Positions 17,899 to 27,852 of a DNA stretch of 64,000 nucleotides are shown here, piece after piece. Every line of letters starts with the position of its first letter. Positions within the stretch are counted from its first letter, which is position 1. The notes below the pieces were generated by a model that was not told where the DNA came from, made no database searches, and worked only from the letters and a program-made list of their open reading frames with translations. Origin of the DNA: Microbacterium sp. BH-3-3-3 (GTDB lineage Bacteria; Actinomycetota; Actinomycetes; Actinomycetales; Microbacteriaceae); contig NZ_VEFS01000001.1 in the NCBI RefSeq assembly GCF_007679045.1, positions 553,520 through 617,519 on the forward strand, written 5' to 3'. The position numbers and the translations under genes were made by a program.

Positions 17899-19728
17899 GT
17901 GAGCACTCAGACCAGTTCGGACTCGATCGTCAAAGACGGCGTCCACTACCACCAGTTCGACGTCGTCATCGTCGGCGCCGGCGGCGCGGGCATGCGCGCG
18001 GCCATCGAGGCCGGCCCCGGCGCGAAGACCGCCGTCATCTCGAAGCTCTACCCCACGCGTTCGCACACCGGCGCGGCGCAGGGCGGCATGGCCGCGGCGC
18101 TGGCCAACGTCGAAGAGGACTCCTGGGAGTGGCACACCTTCGACACCATCAAGGGCGGCGACTACCTCGTCGACCAGGATGCCGCGGAGATCCTCGCCAA
18201 AGAGGCCATCGACGCCGTCATCGACCTCGAGAACATGGGCCTGCCGTTCAACCGCACGCCCGAGGGCAAGATCGACCAGCGCCGTTTCGGCGGGCACACC
18301 GCCGACCACGGCAAGACGCCCGTGCGCCGTGCCTGCTACGCCGCCGACCGCACCGGTCACATGATCCTGCAGACGCTGTTCCAGAACTGCGTCAAGCTCG
18401 GCATCAACTTCTTCAACGAGTTCTACGTGCTCGACCTCGTCACCGTGAAGGATGACGCCGGCAAGACCCAGGTCGCCGGTGTCGTGGCCTACGACCTGGC
18501 CACGGGCGAGCTGCACGTGTTCCAGTCGAAGGCCGTCATCTTCGCGACCGGCGGTTTCGGCAAGATCTTCAAGACCACCTCCAACGCCCACACCCTCACC
18601 GGTGACGGCGTCGGCATCGTGTGGCGCAAGGGCCTGCCGCTGGAGGACATGGAGTTCTTCCAGTTCCACCCGACCGGCCTCGCCGGTCTCGGCATCCTTC
18701 TCACCGAGGGTGCCCGCGGTGAGGGCGCGATCCTGCGTAACGCGAGCGGTGAGCGCTTCATGGAGCGCTACGCCCCCACCATCAAAGACCTCGCGCCCCG
18801 CGACATCGTCGCCCGCTGCATGGTGCAGGAAGTAGCCGAAGGCCGCGGCGCCGGCCCCCACCGCGACTACGTGCTGCTGGACTGCACGCACCTGGGCGCC
18901 GAGGTGCTCGAGACCAAGCTCCCCGACATCACCGAATTCGCCCGCACCTACCTGGGCGTCGACCCGGTGGTCGAGCCGGTGCCGGTCATGCCGACCGCGC
19001 ACTACGCGATGGGCGGCATCCCCACCAACATCAAAGCCGAGGTGCTCGCCGACAACGACACCGTCGTCCCGGGCCTGTACGCCGCCGGTGAGTGCGCGTG
19101 CGTCTCGGTGCACGGCTCGAACCGCCTCGGCACCAACTCGCTGCTCGACATCAACGTCTTCGGCAAGCGCGCCGGCCGCAACGCCGTCGAGTACGTCAAG
19201 ACCGCCGACTTCGTGCCGCTCCCCGAAGACCCCGCCGCCGAGGTGCGCGGGCTCATCGAAGACCTGCGCAACAACAGCGGAACCGAGCGCATCGCGGTGC
19301 TGCGCAAGACGCTGCAGGACGAGATGGACAAGGGCGCGCAGGTGTTCCGCACGCACGAGTCGCTGGCCCACGTCATGGACGTGATCGCCGATCTGCGCGA
19401 GCGTTACAAGAACATCCACGTCGACGACAAGGGCAAGCGCTTCAACACCGACCTGCTCGAGGCCGTCGAGCTGGGCTTCCTGCTCGACCTCGCCGAGGTC
19501 GTCGTCTACTCGGCGCAGAACCGCGAGGAGAGCCGCGGCGGTCACATGCGCGACGACTTCCCCACGCGCGACGACGAGAACTACATGCAGCACACCATGG
19601 CGTACCTGTCGGGCGACCCCCACTCGTCGCACCCGGCCGATCACATCGAACTCGGCTGGAAGCCCGTGGTGTTCACCAAGAACGAGGCCGGGGAGCTCCG
19701 CTACCCGCCGCTGGAGAGGAAGTACTGA
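17899..19728 (+). CDS. sdhA: Succinate dehydrogenase flavoprotein subunit
   Basis: A 609-residue flavoprotein of complex II that oxidises succinate to fumarate. Signatures: FAD-binding [17 protein letters not shown], the covalent flavin loop [14 protein letters not shown], and the C-terminal segment with [15 protein letters not shown]. The GTG start at 17899 follows a 58-bp gap after sdhD. Length and order (C-D-A-B) are standard. Confidence 0.97.
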   Translation: MSTQTSSDSIVKDGVHYHQFDVVIVGAGGAGMRAAIEAGPGAKTAVISKLYPTRSHTGAAQGGMAAALANVEEDSWEWHTFDTIKGGDYLVDQDAAEILAKEAIDAVIDLENMGLPFNRTPEGKIDQRRFGGHTADHGKTPVRRACYAADRTGHMILQTLFQNCVKLGINFFNEFYVLDLVTVKDDAGKTQVAGVVAYDLATGELHVFQSKAVIFATGGFGKIFKTTSNAHTLTGDGVGIVWRKGLPLEDMEFFQFHPTGLAGLGILLTEGARGEGAILRNASGERFMERYAPTIKDLAPRDIVARCMVQEVAEGRGAGPHRDYVLLDCTHLGAEVLETKLPDITEFARTYLGVDPVVEPVPVMPTAHYAMGGIPTNIKAEVLADNDTVVPGLYAAGECACVSVHGSNRLGTNSLLDINVFGKRAGRNAVEYVKTADFVPLPEDPAAEVRGLIEDLRNNSGTERIAVLRKTLQDEMDKGAQVFRTHESLAHVMDVIADLRERYKNIHVDDKGKRFNTDLLEAVELGFLLDLAEVVVYSAQNREESRGGHMRDDFPTRDDENYMQHTMAYLSGDPHSSHPADHIELGWKPVVFTKNEAGELRYPPLERKY

Positions 19729-19729
19729 G

Positions 19730-20515
19730 ATGGCATCCACCGTCGTCGAGACCGTAGACACCTCCGACGAGGTCGTGGAGACCCCCGAAGACACCGGGAT
19801 CCAGTCGTTCCTCGTCACCTTCAACATCCGTCGCTTCGACCCCGAGGTCGACGACGAGCCGCGTTGGGTCGATTACGACGTGGAGCTCTACTCCACCGAC
19901 CGCGTGCTCGACGCCCTGCACAAGATCAAGTGGGAGGTCGACGGCTCGCTGTCATTCCGCCGCTCCTGCGCGCACGGCATCTGCGGATCGGATGCCATGC
20001 GCATCAACGGCCGCAACCGTCTCGCCTGCAAGACGCTGATCAAGGATCTCGACATCTCGCAGCCGATCTACGTCGAGGCGATCAAGGGTCTGCCCCTCGA
20101 GAAGGACCTCATCGTCGACATGGAGCCGTTCTTCGCCTCCTACCGCGAGGTGCAGCCCTTCCTCATCTCGAACTCGAAGCCCGAGGCCGGAAAGGAGCGC
20201 GTGCAGTCGATCGTCGACCGCGAGGTCTTCGACGACACCACCAAGTGCATCCTGTGCGCCGCGTGCACCTCGTCGTGCCCCGTGTTCTGGACCGACGGTC
20301 AGTACTTCGGTCCCGCCGCGATCGTCAACGCGCACCGCTTCATCTTCGACTCGCGCGACGACGCGGGCGATGTGCGCCTCGACATCCTCAACGACAAAGA
20401 GGGCGTGTGGCGCTGCCGCACCACCTTCAACTGCACCGAGGCGTGCCCGCGCGGCATCGAGGTCACCAAGGCCATCGCCGAGGTCAAGCAGGCCGTCCTC
20501 CGCGGCGGTCGCTGA
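19730..20515 (+). CDS. sdhB: Succinate dehydrogenase iron-sulfur subunit
   Basis: A 261-residue Fe-S subunit carrying electrons from SdhA to quinone. The 2Fe-2S domain has RRSCAHGICGSDAM and NRLACKT. The C-terminal ferredoxin domain has CILCAACTSSCPVFW and CTEACPRGIEV for the 4Fe-4S and 3Fe-4S clusters. Residues 1-22 are an acidic extension. It starts one base after the sdhA stop. Confidence 0.97.
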   Translation: MASTVVETVDTSDEVVETPEDTGIQSFLVTFNIRRFDPEVDDEPRWVDYDVELYSTDRVLDALHKIKWEVDGSLSFRRSCAHGICGSDAMRINGRNRLACKTLIKDLDISQPIYVEAIKGLPLEKDLIVDMEPFFASYREVQPFLISNSKPEAGKERVQSIVDREVFDDTTKCILCAACTSSCPVFWTDGQYFGPAAIVNAHRFIFDSRDDAGDVRLDILNDKEGVWRCRTTFNCTEACPRGIEVTKAIAEVKQAVLRGGR

Positions 20516-20541
20516 CCCTCAGCCTCTCGAACGGCGGGTGC

Positions 20542-20563
20542 GGTCCCTGAGCTTGTCGAAGGG
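20542..20563. repeat. Dispersed repeat of the CCCTTCGACAAGCTCAGGG family
   Basis: A 22-bp copy of the repeat also found at 29712, 29913, 55403 and 57823 lies 27 bp after the sdhB stop, in reverse orientation. A degenerate copy appears to precede it at about 20516-20535. The core GAGCTTGTC-type sequence is nearly palindromic. Confidence 0.65.
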
Positions 20564-20677
20564 GGCGCCCCGCCGTTCCGCGTTTCCGGGTGACCTTCCG
20601 CCGGTGGAAAGGGGGGTCCGGATGCCGCGACCCGGCGCAACGCGAGCCCCCGGCATCCGTTCATCTAGGCTTTCCAG

Positions 20678-21877
20678 GTGACCGAGACCGCCCCCGACCC
20701 GCGTCCGCTGCCCGCGGTGCGCGCCGAGGACACCTCGTTGCGGGAGCGCCTCGCGGAGGCCCAGACGGCGGTGCGCGGGCGACTCGACCAGCCCCTCGCG
20801 CGGGCGCAGCGCATCGCGCAGTGGTTCCCGATCCGGGTCTGGCGGCACTTCCTGCGACACAACGGCTTCCTGCTCGCCGCCGGCATGAGCTACCAGGGAT
20901 TGTTCGCCGTCTTCTCGGCGCTGTACCTCGCGTTCGCGGGCGTGGGTATCTGGCTGGGCGGCAGCACGAGCGCGATCACCGGGCTCATCCGCATCGTCAA
21001 CAGCTACATCCCCGGGCTGATCAGCGAGAACGGACTCGTCGACCGCGACCAGGTCGAGGCTGTGGCGCAGGAGAGCGGGCGCCTGCTCACCGTCACCGGC
21101 ATCGTCGCCGTCGTGGTGGTCGTCTGGACGGCGATCGGCTTCGTTACCTTCACCCGTCGCGCCGTGCGCGACACCTTCGGGCTCCCCTTCGACCTGCGCA
21201 ACTACGTGATGCTCAAGGCCCGCGACTTCGTGGCCTCGGTGCTGTTCGGTATCTCGCTGCTCGTCGGCGCTCTGCTGGGTTCGGTGACCACCGGCGCCGT
21301 CGACCTCGTGTTCGGGCTCATCGGGTGGGATCGCGAGACCCTCGGCTGGTCGATCGGGGCGCGCCTGGTCTCGCTCGTCGTGGCGTTCGGCATCAACACC
21401 GTCGCCCTCGCCTCGCTGTTCCGCTTCTTGACCGGCACGACGCTGTCGTGGCGGCGCGCGTGGCCCGGCGCCATCGTCGGGGCGACCGGCATCGTCGTGC
21501 TGCAGGTGGCCGCCGGTTTCCTCTTCGTCTACACCCCCTCGAACCCGCTGCTGGCGACCTTCACGGTGCTCATCGGATTCCTGCTGTGGTTCCGCTTCAT
21601 CGGCATCGTGATCCTCGTGTCGGCGGCGTGGATCGCGGTGGCCGCGGGCGATCGCGACGTGCCGCTGCGCTCCCCCGAAGACCGCCGGGCGATGGAGCAG
21701 GCCGCCCTCGTCATCGCCGCCCAGGTGGGTCTGCGCGAGGCCGAGAAGGCGTTCGCGATGTCGCGATGGCCGCTGCGCTGGCGTGCGAAGCGTCGGGTGA
21801 TCGCCGCCGAGAAGAACCTCGCGCGGGCCGAGGCCGACGTGCCCGCTCCGCGGCGGACGTCGCTGCTGCCCGACTGA
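20678..21877 (+). CDS. YihY/BrkB-family membrane protein
   Basis: A 399-residue protein with about six membrane segments in the YihY/virulence-factor-BrkB pattern: LLAAGMSYQGLFAVFSALYL after a basic N-terminal region, then segments around 95-125, 150-175, 210-235, 250-275 and 290-315. The C-terminal 80 residues are cytoplasmic and basic. The function of the family is unsettled. TAGGCT at 20666-20671 lies six bases before the GTG start and there is no ribosome site, indicating a leaderless mRNA. Confidence 0.88.
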   Translation: MTETAPDPRPLPAVRAEDTSLRERLAEAQTAVRGRLDQPLARAQRIAQWFPIRVWRHFLRHNGFLLAAGMSYQGLFAVFSALYLAFAGVGIWLGGSTSAITGLIRIVNSYIPGLISENGLVDRDQVEAVAQESGRLLTVTGIVAVVVVVWTAIGFVTFTRRAVRDTFGLPFDLRNYVMLKARDFVASVLFGISLLVGALLGSVTTGAVDLVFGLIGWDRETLGWSIGARLVSLVVAFGINTVALASLFRFLTGTTLSWRRAWPGAIVGATGIVVLQVAAGFLFVYTPSNPLLATFTVLIGFLLWFRFIGIVILVSAAWIAVAAGDRDVPLRSPEDRRAMEQAALVIAAQVGLREAEKAFAMSRWPLRWRAKRRVIAAEKNLARAEADVPAPRRTSLLPD

Positions 21878-21968
21878 GCGGGTTCGGATCCCGATGCCGG
21901 CGGCCGGGCGCGCAGCCCCGTCCCGCCCGCACGGGCTCGATGTCGGAGGTCGTGGATAGGCTCGTGGG

Positions 21969-22817
21969 GTGGCTCGTTCCGTGCGTATCGTCTCCGTCAA
22001 CGTCAATGGCATCCGTGCCGCCGTCCGCAAGGGCATGGTCGAGTGGCTCGACGCCTCCGGCGCCGACATCGTCACCCTGCAAGAGGTGCGGGCCACCGCC
22101 GACCAGCTCGCCGAGGCCCTCCCCGGGTGGGAGATCGTCAACGACGAAGCCCTCGCGAAGGGGCGCGCGGGAGTCGCCATCATCAGCCGTCTGCCCGGCG
22201 TCGAGACCCGCACGCACCTCGGCCCCGAGCCGCTCGACGCGTCGGGCCGGTGGATCGAGACCGACTTCGACATCGACGGCGAGACCGTCACCATCGTCAG
22301 CGCCTACGTGCACAGCGGCGAGGTCGACACCCCCAAGCAAGACGCGAAGTGGCTGTTCCTCGACGCGATGGAGCGCCGCCTCGCCGAGCTCGCCGCCTCG
22401 AGCGAGCTGGCCCTCGTCACCGGCGACCTGAACGTCGGCCACCGCGAGCTCGACATCAAGAACTGGCGCGGCAACCGCAAGAACGCCGGCTTCCTCCCGC
22501 GCGAGCGGGCCTACTTCGACCGCTTCTTCGGCCCCGCGGGCGAGCAGGTCGAGGGCGTCGACGGGTCGACCGGCACCGGCCTCGGCTGGATCGACGTGGG
22601 CCGCCGCGCCATGGGCGAGATCGAGGGGCCGTACACGTTCTGGTCGATGCGCGGAAAGGCGTTCGACACCGACAGCGGCTGGCGCATCGACTACCACGTC
22701 GCCACTCCCGCCCTGGCCGAGCGCGTCACCTCCTACCGGGTCGACCGCGCTCCGTCGTACGACACCCGGTGGAGCGATCACTCCCCCGTGATCGTCGACT
22801 ACACGCTCGGGCGCTGA
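21969..22817 (+). CDS. xthA: Exodeoxyribonuclease III
   Basis: A 282-residue Mg-dependent AP endonuclease/3'-5' exonuclease of the ExoIII family. Active-site motifs: SVNVNGIRAAV, LQEVRAT (metal Glu), TGDLNVGHRELDIKN (Asp/Asn), IDYHVAT and SDHSPVIVDY (Asp-His pair). It acts in base-excision repair, consistent with the Fpg/Nei glycosylase gene 2 kb away. The GTG start is preceded by TAGGCT at 21957-21962 with a 6-nt gap and no ribosome site (leaderless). Confidence 0.94.
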   Translation: MARSVRIVSVNVNGIRAAVRKGMVEWLDASGADIVTLQEVRATADQLAEALPGWEIVNDEALAKGRAGVAIISRLPGVETRTHLGPEPLDASGRWIETDFDIDGETVTIVSAYVHSGEVDTPKQDAKWLFLDAMERRLAELAASSELALVTGDLNVGHRELDIKNWRGNRKNAGFLPRERAYFDRFFGPAGEQVEGVDGSTGTGLGWIDVGRRAMGEIEGPYTFWSMRGKAFDTDSGWRIDYHVATPALAERVTSYRVDRAPSYDTRWSDHSPVIVDYTLGR

Positions 22818-23014
22818 CCTCGGGCGTCGCACCGGTCGTCGGCCGGGCAGCGGGTGCCGCCGTGGGCCACGGTGCGCGTCGCGCGCGGACCCTCCCGACC
22901 TCGGCATCCGGTCGCTTAACGCCGAGCGCGGAGCACTGTGGTCGTCGCCGGGGGCCGGGTATCGGCATCCGGACCCTTTTCGGACGGAAGGTCGGCCCCG
23001 CGCACGCGGCCTAG

Positions 23015-24028
<1,014 letters not shown>

Positions 24029-24042
24029 GTTTTCGGCTGTTC

Positions 24043-24077
24043 GACGCCCGCGCGACTCGCTGAGTCGCGCGGGCGTC
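24043..24077. terminator. Terminator of trpS
   Basis: A perfect 16-bp stem, GACGCCCGCGCGACTC against GAGTCGCGCGGGCGTC, with a 3-nt loop, 15 bp after the stop codon. Confidence 0.85.
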
Positions 24078-24181
24078 GTGGTTCGGGGGCGGGGCTAGGC
24101 GGCAGGTGCTCGGCGCAAGCGGCACGACTCCTGCGTAAGCTGTGCCGCGGACAGGCCCGCCGCGACCGGTAGCGTGGCCGG

Positions 24182-24739
24182 ATGGAACCGGAGATCCTGC
24201 GCACCGCCCGCCTCGAGCTGTCGGCGCCGCGCGAGAGCGACGTGGCTGCGATCCACGCGGAGTGTCAGGATGCCGCGATCCAGCGGTTCACGACGGTGCC
24301 GTCGCCCTACCTTCCGGCCGACGCCGAGACGTTCGTCGAACTGACGCGCACGTGGTGGGGCGAGGGGTCGGAGGCGACGTGGGCGATCCGCCTCGAAGGG
24401 CGACTGGTCGGCATGGTGGGCCTGGCGAAACTGCCGTCGGGTGGTCCCGAGATCGGCTACTGGGTCTCGTCGAGCGTGCGCGGGCAGGGGCTGGCCACCG
24501 AGGCGGTGCGGGCCGTGGTCGGCTGGGGCTTCGCCGCCGAACGGCCGGCGGTGCAGCGCATCGAGTGGCGTGCGGTCGTGGGCAACGCCGGGTCGGCGCG
24601 CGTGGCGCAGACGGTGGGGTTCCGCTATGAAGGGCTGCTGCGGCAGGCGGGCGTGAACTCGCTGGGGCGCTCCGACATGTGGGTGGGCGGGCTGCTGCGC
24701 TCCGACGACCGCGACCCGCAACCCTGGCCCGTGCTGTAG
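24182..24739 (+). CDS. GNAT-family N-acetyltransferase
   Basis: A 185-residue RimJ/RimL-type acetyltransferase. It shows RTARLELSAPRESDVAAIHA at the N-terminus, a GYWVSSSVRGQGLATEAVRA acetyl-CoA loop, and RVAQTVGFRYEGLLRQAG near the C-terminus, the usual RimJ/RimL ending. The acceptor is unknown (ribosomal protein N-terminus, amino acid or antibiotic are all possible). TAGCGT at 24170-24175 is six bases before the ATG, suggesting leaderless initiation. Confidence 0.87.
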   Translation: MEPEILRTARLELSAPRESDVAAIHAECQDAAIQRFTTVPSPYLPADAETFVELTRTWWGEGSEATWAIRLEGRLVGMVGLAKLPSGGPEIGYWVSSSVRGQGLATEAVRAVVGWGFAAERPAVQRIEWRAVVGNAGSARVAQTVGFRYEGLLRQAGVNSLGRSDMWVGGLLRSDDRDPQPWPVL

Positions 24740-24791
24740 GCCGGGGGCAAGGGCCTGCGCCGATGTCGGAGGTCCGTGGCAGCATGGCCGC

Positions 24792-25655
24792 ATGCCGGAG
24801 ATGCCAGAGGTCGAGGGGCTCGTCGAATACCTGCGCGGGCGCGTGACGGGACTGCGTGTCGACAAGGCCACCGTGTCGGCCATCAACGCACTGAAGACTT
24901 ACGACCCGCCGCTCACCGCGCTGGTCGGGGCGCACGTGACGGGTGTCGATCGCCACGGCAAGTTCGTCGACGTCTCGACCGATGCGGGCGTGCACCTGGT
25001 GTTCCACCTCGCCAAGGCGGGGTGGCTGCGGTGGTACGACGCGCTGCCCGCGACGATCATCAAGCCCGGCAAGACGCCGATCGCGCTGCGGGTCGGTTTC
25101 GACGACGGCTCGGGGTTCGACCTCACCGAGGCCGGTACCAAGAAGTCGCTCGCCGTGTACGCCGTGCGCTCCCCCGCCGAGGTGCCGGGCATCGCGCGGC
25201 TCGGTCCCGACCCGCTGAGCGCCGGCTTCGACCGCGCGACGTTCGGCTCGCTGCTCGAGGGCCGTCGCACGCAGATCAAGGGCGTGCTGCGCGACCAGTC
25301 GATCATCGCGGGGGTCGGCAACGCCTACTCCGACGAGATCCTGCACGCGGCCAAGATGTCGCCGTACGCGCTGGCGGCGAATCTGTCGGATGCCGAGGTC
25401 GACCACCTCTACGGCGCGATGACGACGACGCTGGCCGAGGCGATCGAGGCGGCCCGCGGCAAACCGCCGGCGGAGTTGAAGGATGCCAAACGGCGAGGCA
25501 TGCGCGTACACGGGCGGCGCGGCGAGGCGTGCCCCGTCTGCGGCGATGAGGTGCGCAGCGTGTTCTTCGCCGACAACTCCCTCGAGTACTGCCCCACCTG
25601 CCAGACGGGCGGAAAGCTGCTCGCCGACCGCCGGCTGTCGCGACTGCTGAAGTGA
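24792..25655 (+). CDS. Fpg/Nei-family DNA glycosylase
   Basis: A 287-residue base-excision repair glycosylase/AP lyase. After Met removal the protein starts with Pro-Glu (MPEMPEVE), the catalytic proline and glutamate. The H2TH region has IKGVLRDQSIIAGVGNAYSD, and the C-terminal zinc finger reads CPVCGDEV...CPTC. The sequence around VDRHGKFVDV supplies the conserved beta-strand lysine. It removes oxidised bases; whether it is Fpg-like or Nei-like cannot be fixed by eye. CAGCAT sits six bases before the ATG. Confidence 0.92.
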   Translation: MPEMPEVEGLVEYLRGRVTGLRVDKATVSAINALKTYDPPLTALVGAHVTGVDRHGKFVDVSTDAGVHLVFHLAKAGWLRWYDALPATIIKPGKTPIALRVGFDDGSGFDLTEAGTKKSLAVYAVRSPAEVPGIARLGPDPLSAGFDRATFGSLLEGRRTQIKGVLRDQSIIAGVGNAYSDEILHAAKMSPYALAANLSDAEVDHLYGAMTTTLAEAIEAARGKPPAELKDAKRRGMRVHGRRGEACPVCGDEVRSVFFADNSLEYCPTCQTGGKLLADRRLSRLLK

Positions 25656-25919
25656 CCCGACGCCACGGTGGTTCCGGCCAGGGTGCGCGCGTCCGCGCCG
25701 CGATGCGCGCTCCGGCCACGGACCGTGCGCCCGCGCCCCTGCACGCGTCGGCGCCCCGATGCGCGCGGCCAGCCACGATGCCCGCGTTGCCGCCCCGCTG
25801 CGCGCGTCCGGCCAAGGTGTGCGCCTCCGCGCCCCGGCGCGGGAGTACCACGAAACGTCGCCGCGTGACGGGGAATGAAACCGCTCGAGCGGCGTTGAGT
25901 AGACTCCGAAGAGCAAAAA
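25656..25919. other. Gene-free, GC-rich degenerate repeats before the rib leader
   Basis: 25670-25840 is built of imperfect short units of the form GCGCGC plus TCCGGCCA-like blocks. A 101-codon frame runs through it, but it is Arg/Ala/Pro-rich, of low complexity and probably not a gene. The rest up to 25919 should contain the rib promoter; GAGTAGACT at about 25896 is a possible -10 region. Confidence 0.5.
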
Positions 25920-26056
25920 CGTGCTCCGGGGTCGGTGAGAATCCGAACCGGCGGTGATAGTCCGCGAACCCCTCCGCTCACGTGGTGGGGCCGATCCGGT
26001 GGAATTCCGGGACCGACGGTGATGCGAGGGTCAGCCCTCGCTAGTCCGGATAGGAG
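25920..26056 (+). promoter_or_regulatory. FMN riboswitch (RFN element)
   Basis: The leader of ribD contains the conserved RFN parts in order: GGGGTCGGTGAGAATCCGAA, CCGGCGGTGATAGTCCGCGA, CCGATCCGGTGGAATTCCGG, GACCGACGGT and a closing AGTCCGGATAGGAGG. It binds FMN and represses the riboflavin operon. Downstream, CCTTCCCGC (26079-26087) can pair with GCGGGAAGG (26106-26114). That hairpin covers the AAGGA ribosome site (26111-26115) of ribD and has no T-run, so control is probably by blocking translation. Confidence 0.93.
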
Positions 26057-26122
26057 GCAGCACGGACGGCGCGACGCGCCTTCCCGCTGGCCCTGCCCCG
26101 AATCCGCGGGAAGGACAGGGAA

Positions 26123-27196
26123 ATGGCATCCGCCGTCGAGATCGACGCCATGCGGCGAGCGCTGCAGCTCGCCCGGCGCGGCCCGCGCGGGCTCAACCCG
26201 CAGGTCGGCGCCGTGATCCTCTCGCCCGAGGGCGAGATCCTCGCCGAAGGCTTCCACCGCGGAGCCGGCACCGCCCACGCCGAGGTCGACGCGCTCTCGC
26301 AGCTCGCCCCCGGCGACGCCCGCGGGGCGACCGCCGTCGTGACCCTCGAGCCGTGCAACCACACCGGTCGCACCGGCCCCTGCGCCGTCGCGCTCATCGA
26401 GGCGGGAGTCGCCCGCGTGGTCTTCGCGCTCGACGACCCCACCGACGCCGCGGCCGGCGGCGCCGATCGCCTGCGCGCAGCCGGCGTCGACGTCGAGTCG
26501 GGACCCGAGGCGGATGCCGCCGAGGCGCTCGTCGCCGACTGGACGCACCTGCAGCGCACCGGCCGCCCGCACGTCACGGTCAAGTGGGCGCAGAGCCTCG
26601 ACGGTCGCGCCGCCGCCGACGACGGCACGAGCCAGTGGATCACCGGACCCGACGCCCGACGCGACGTGCATGCGCGCCGTGCGCAGGCCGACGCGATCGT
26701 CGCCGGCACGGGCACCGTGCGCTCCGACGACCCCGCGCTGACCGCGCGAGCGGACGACGGGACGCTGCTCGAGCACCAGCCGATGCCCGTGATCATCGGC
26801 GAGAGCGAGACGGCTCCGGATGCCGCGGTGCGCCGCCACCCCCGCGACCCCCTCTTCTGTTCGACGCACGACCTGCACGCGGTGCTCGCCGACCTCGCCG
26901 AACAGGGCGTGCAGCGCGTGTTCGTCGAGGGCGGGCCGACGCTGGCGAGCGCGTTCGTGCGCGAGGGTCTCGCCGACGAACTGCTCGTCTATGTCGCCCC
27001 CGTGCTGCTGGGCGGTTCGCGCCTCGCTCTGGGAGATGTGGGCGTGCCGAGCATCGACGCGGCGAAGCGCCTGACCGTGGCATCCGTCACCCCCCTCGGC
27101 GACGACCTGCTGATCGTCGCCCGCCCGGCCGAGACCGGGCCCCGAAACCCCGAGACTGTGCCCGCGACCGCGGGCGAGAACGAAGGAGACGCCTGA
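26123..27196 (+). CDS. ribD: Bifunctional riboflavin deaminase/reductase
   Basis: A 357-residue two-domain enzyme for the second and third steps of riboflavin synthesis. The deaminase domain (residues 1-145) has the zinc motif TAHAEVDAL and VTLEPCNHTGRTGPC. The reductase domain (about 150-350) has VTVKWAQSLDGRAA, DAIVAGTGTVRSDDPALTAR and RVFVEGGPTLASAF. The ATG has AAGGA seven bases upstream inside the riboswitch expression hairpin. Its stop overlaps the ribE start by one base. Confidence 0.96.
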   Translation: MASAVEIDAMRRALQLARRGPRGLNPQVGAVILSPEGEILAEGFHRGAGTAHAEVDALSQLAPGDARGATAVVTLEPCNHTGRTGPCAVALIEAGVARVVFALDDPTDAAAGGADRLRAAGVDVESGPEADAAEALVADWTHLQRTGRPHVTVKWAQSLDGRAAADDGTSQWITGPDARRDVHARRAQADAIVAGTGTVRSDDPALTARADDGTLLEHQPMPVIIGESETAPDAAVRRHPRDPLFCSTHDLHAVLADLAEQGVQRVFVEGGPTLASAFVREGLADELLVYVAPVLLGGSRLALGDVGVPSIDAAKRLTVASVTPLGDDLLIVARPAETGPRNPETVPATAGENEGDA

Positions 27197-27852
27197 TGTT
27201 CACCGGAATCGTCGAAGAGATCGGCGCCGTCACGGCCGTCGAGCCGTCGGGCGACGGCGTGCGCCTGACCCTGCGCGCCCCCCTGTCGGTGTCGGACGCC
27301 GGCCACGGCGACTCGATCTCGGTGAGCGGCGTGTGCCTCACCGTCGTCGACCAGGGCGATGACTGGTTCAGCGCCGACGTGATGAAGCAGACCCTCGACA
27401 TGTCGACGCTCGCGGGCGTCGCCCCGGGCCTCCCGGTCAACCTCGAGCGCGCGACCGCCGCGCACGGACGCCTGGGCGGGCACATCGTGCAGGGCCACAT
27501 CGACGGCACCGGCGTCGTGCGCGAGGTGCGGCCCGGCGCGCAGTGGAGCGTCGTGCGTGTCGGTATCCCGGCCCACCTCGCCCCACTCGTGGTCGACAAG
27601 GGGTCGATCGCGATCGACGGCGTCTCGCTCACCGTCAGCGCCGTGAGCGAAGCCTCCGAGCCCGAGCCGTGGCTCGAGGTCTCGCTGATCCCCGAAACGC
27701 TCGAGGCCACGACCCTCGGCCGCGCCGAAGCCGGCACCCCCGTGAATCTCGAAACCGACATCCTGGCCCGTCATGTCCAGCGCATGCTCGCCTTCCGCAC
27801 GACAGAGAATCCCGCGGCGACCGCCGCACAGACCGAGAGGGGCTCCCGATGA
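27196..27852 (+). CDS. ribE: Riboflavin synthase alpha chain
   Basis: A 218-residue enzyme made of two similar lumazine-binding barrels. Each has its own signature: MFTGIVEEIGAVTAVEPSGD with SISVSGVCLTVV in the first, GHIVQGHIDGTGVV with SIAIDGVSLTVS in the second. It converts two lumazines to riboflavin plus the pyrimidinedione. It overlaps ribD (TGATG) and ribBA (ATGA), so translation is coupled through the operon. Confidence 0.96.
   Translation: MFTGIVEEIGAVTAVEPSGDGVRLTLRAPLSVSDAGHGDSISVSGVCLTVVDQGDDWFSADVMKQTLDMSTLAGVAPGLPVNLERATAAHGRLGGHIVQGHIDGTGVVREVRPGAQWSVVRVGIPAHLAPLVVDKGSIAIDGVSLTVSAVSEASEPEPWLEVSLIPETLEATTLGRAEAGTPVNLETDILARHVQRMLAFRTTENPAATAAQTERGSR

Noticed and set aside
25652..25957. 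A 101-codon frame upstream of the FMN riboswitch
   Set aside because: Low-complexity, made of degenerate short repeats, and it runs into the riboswitch aptamer.
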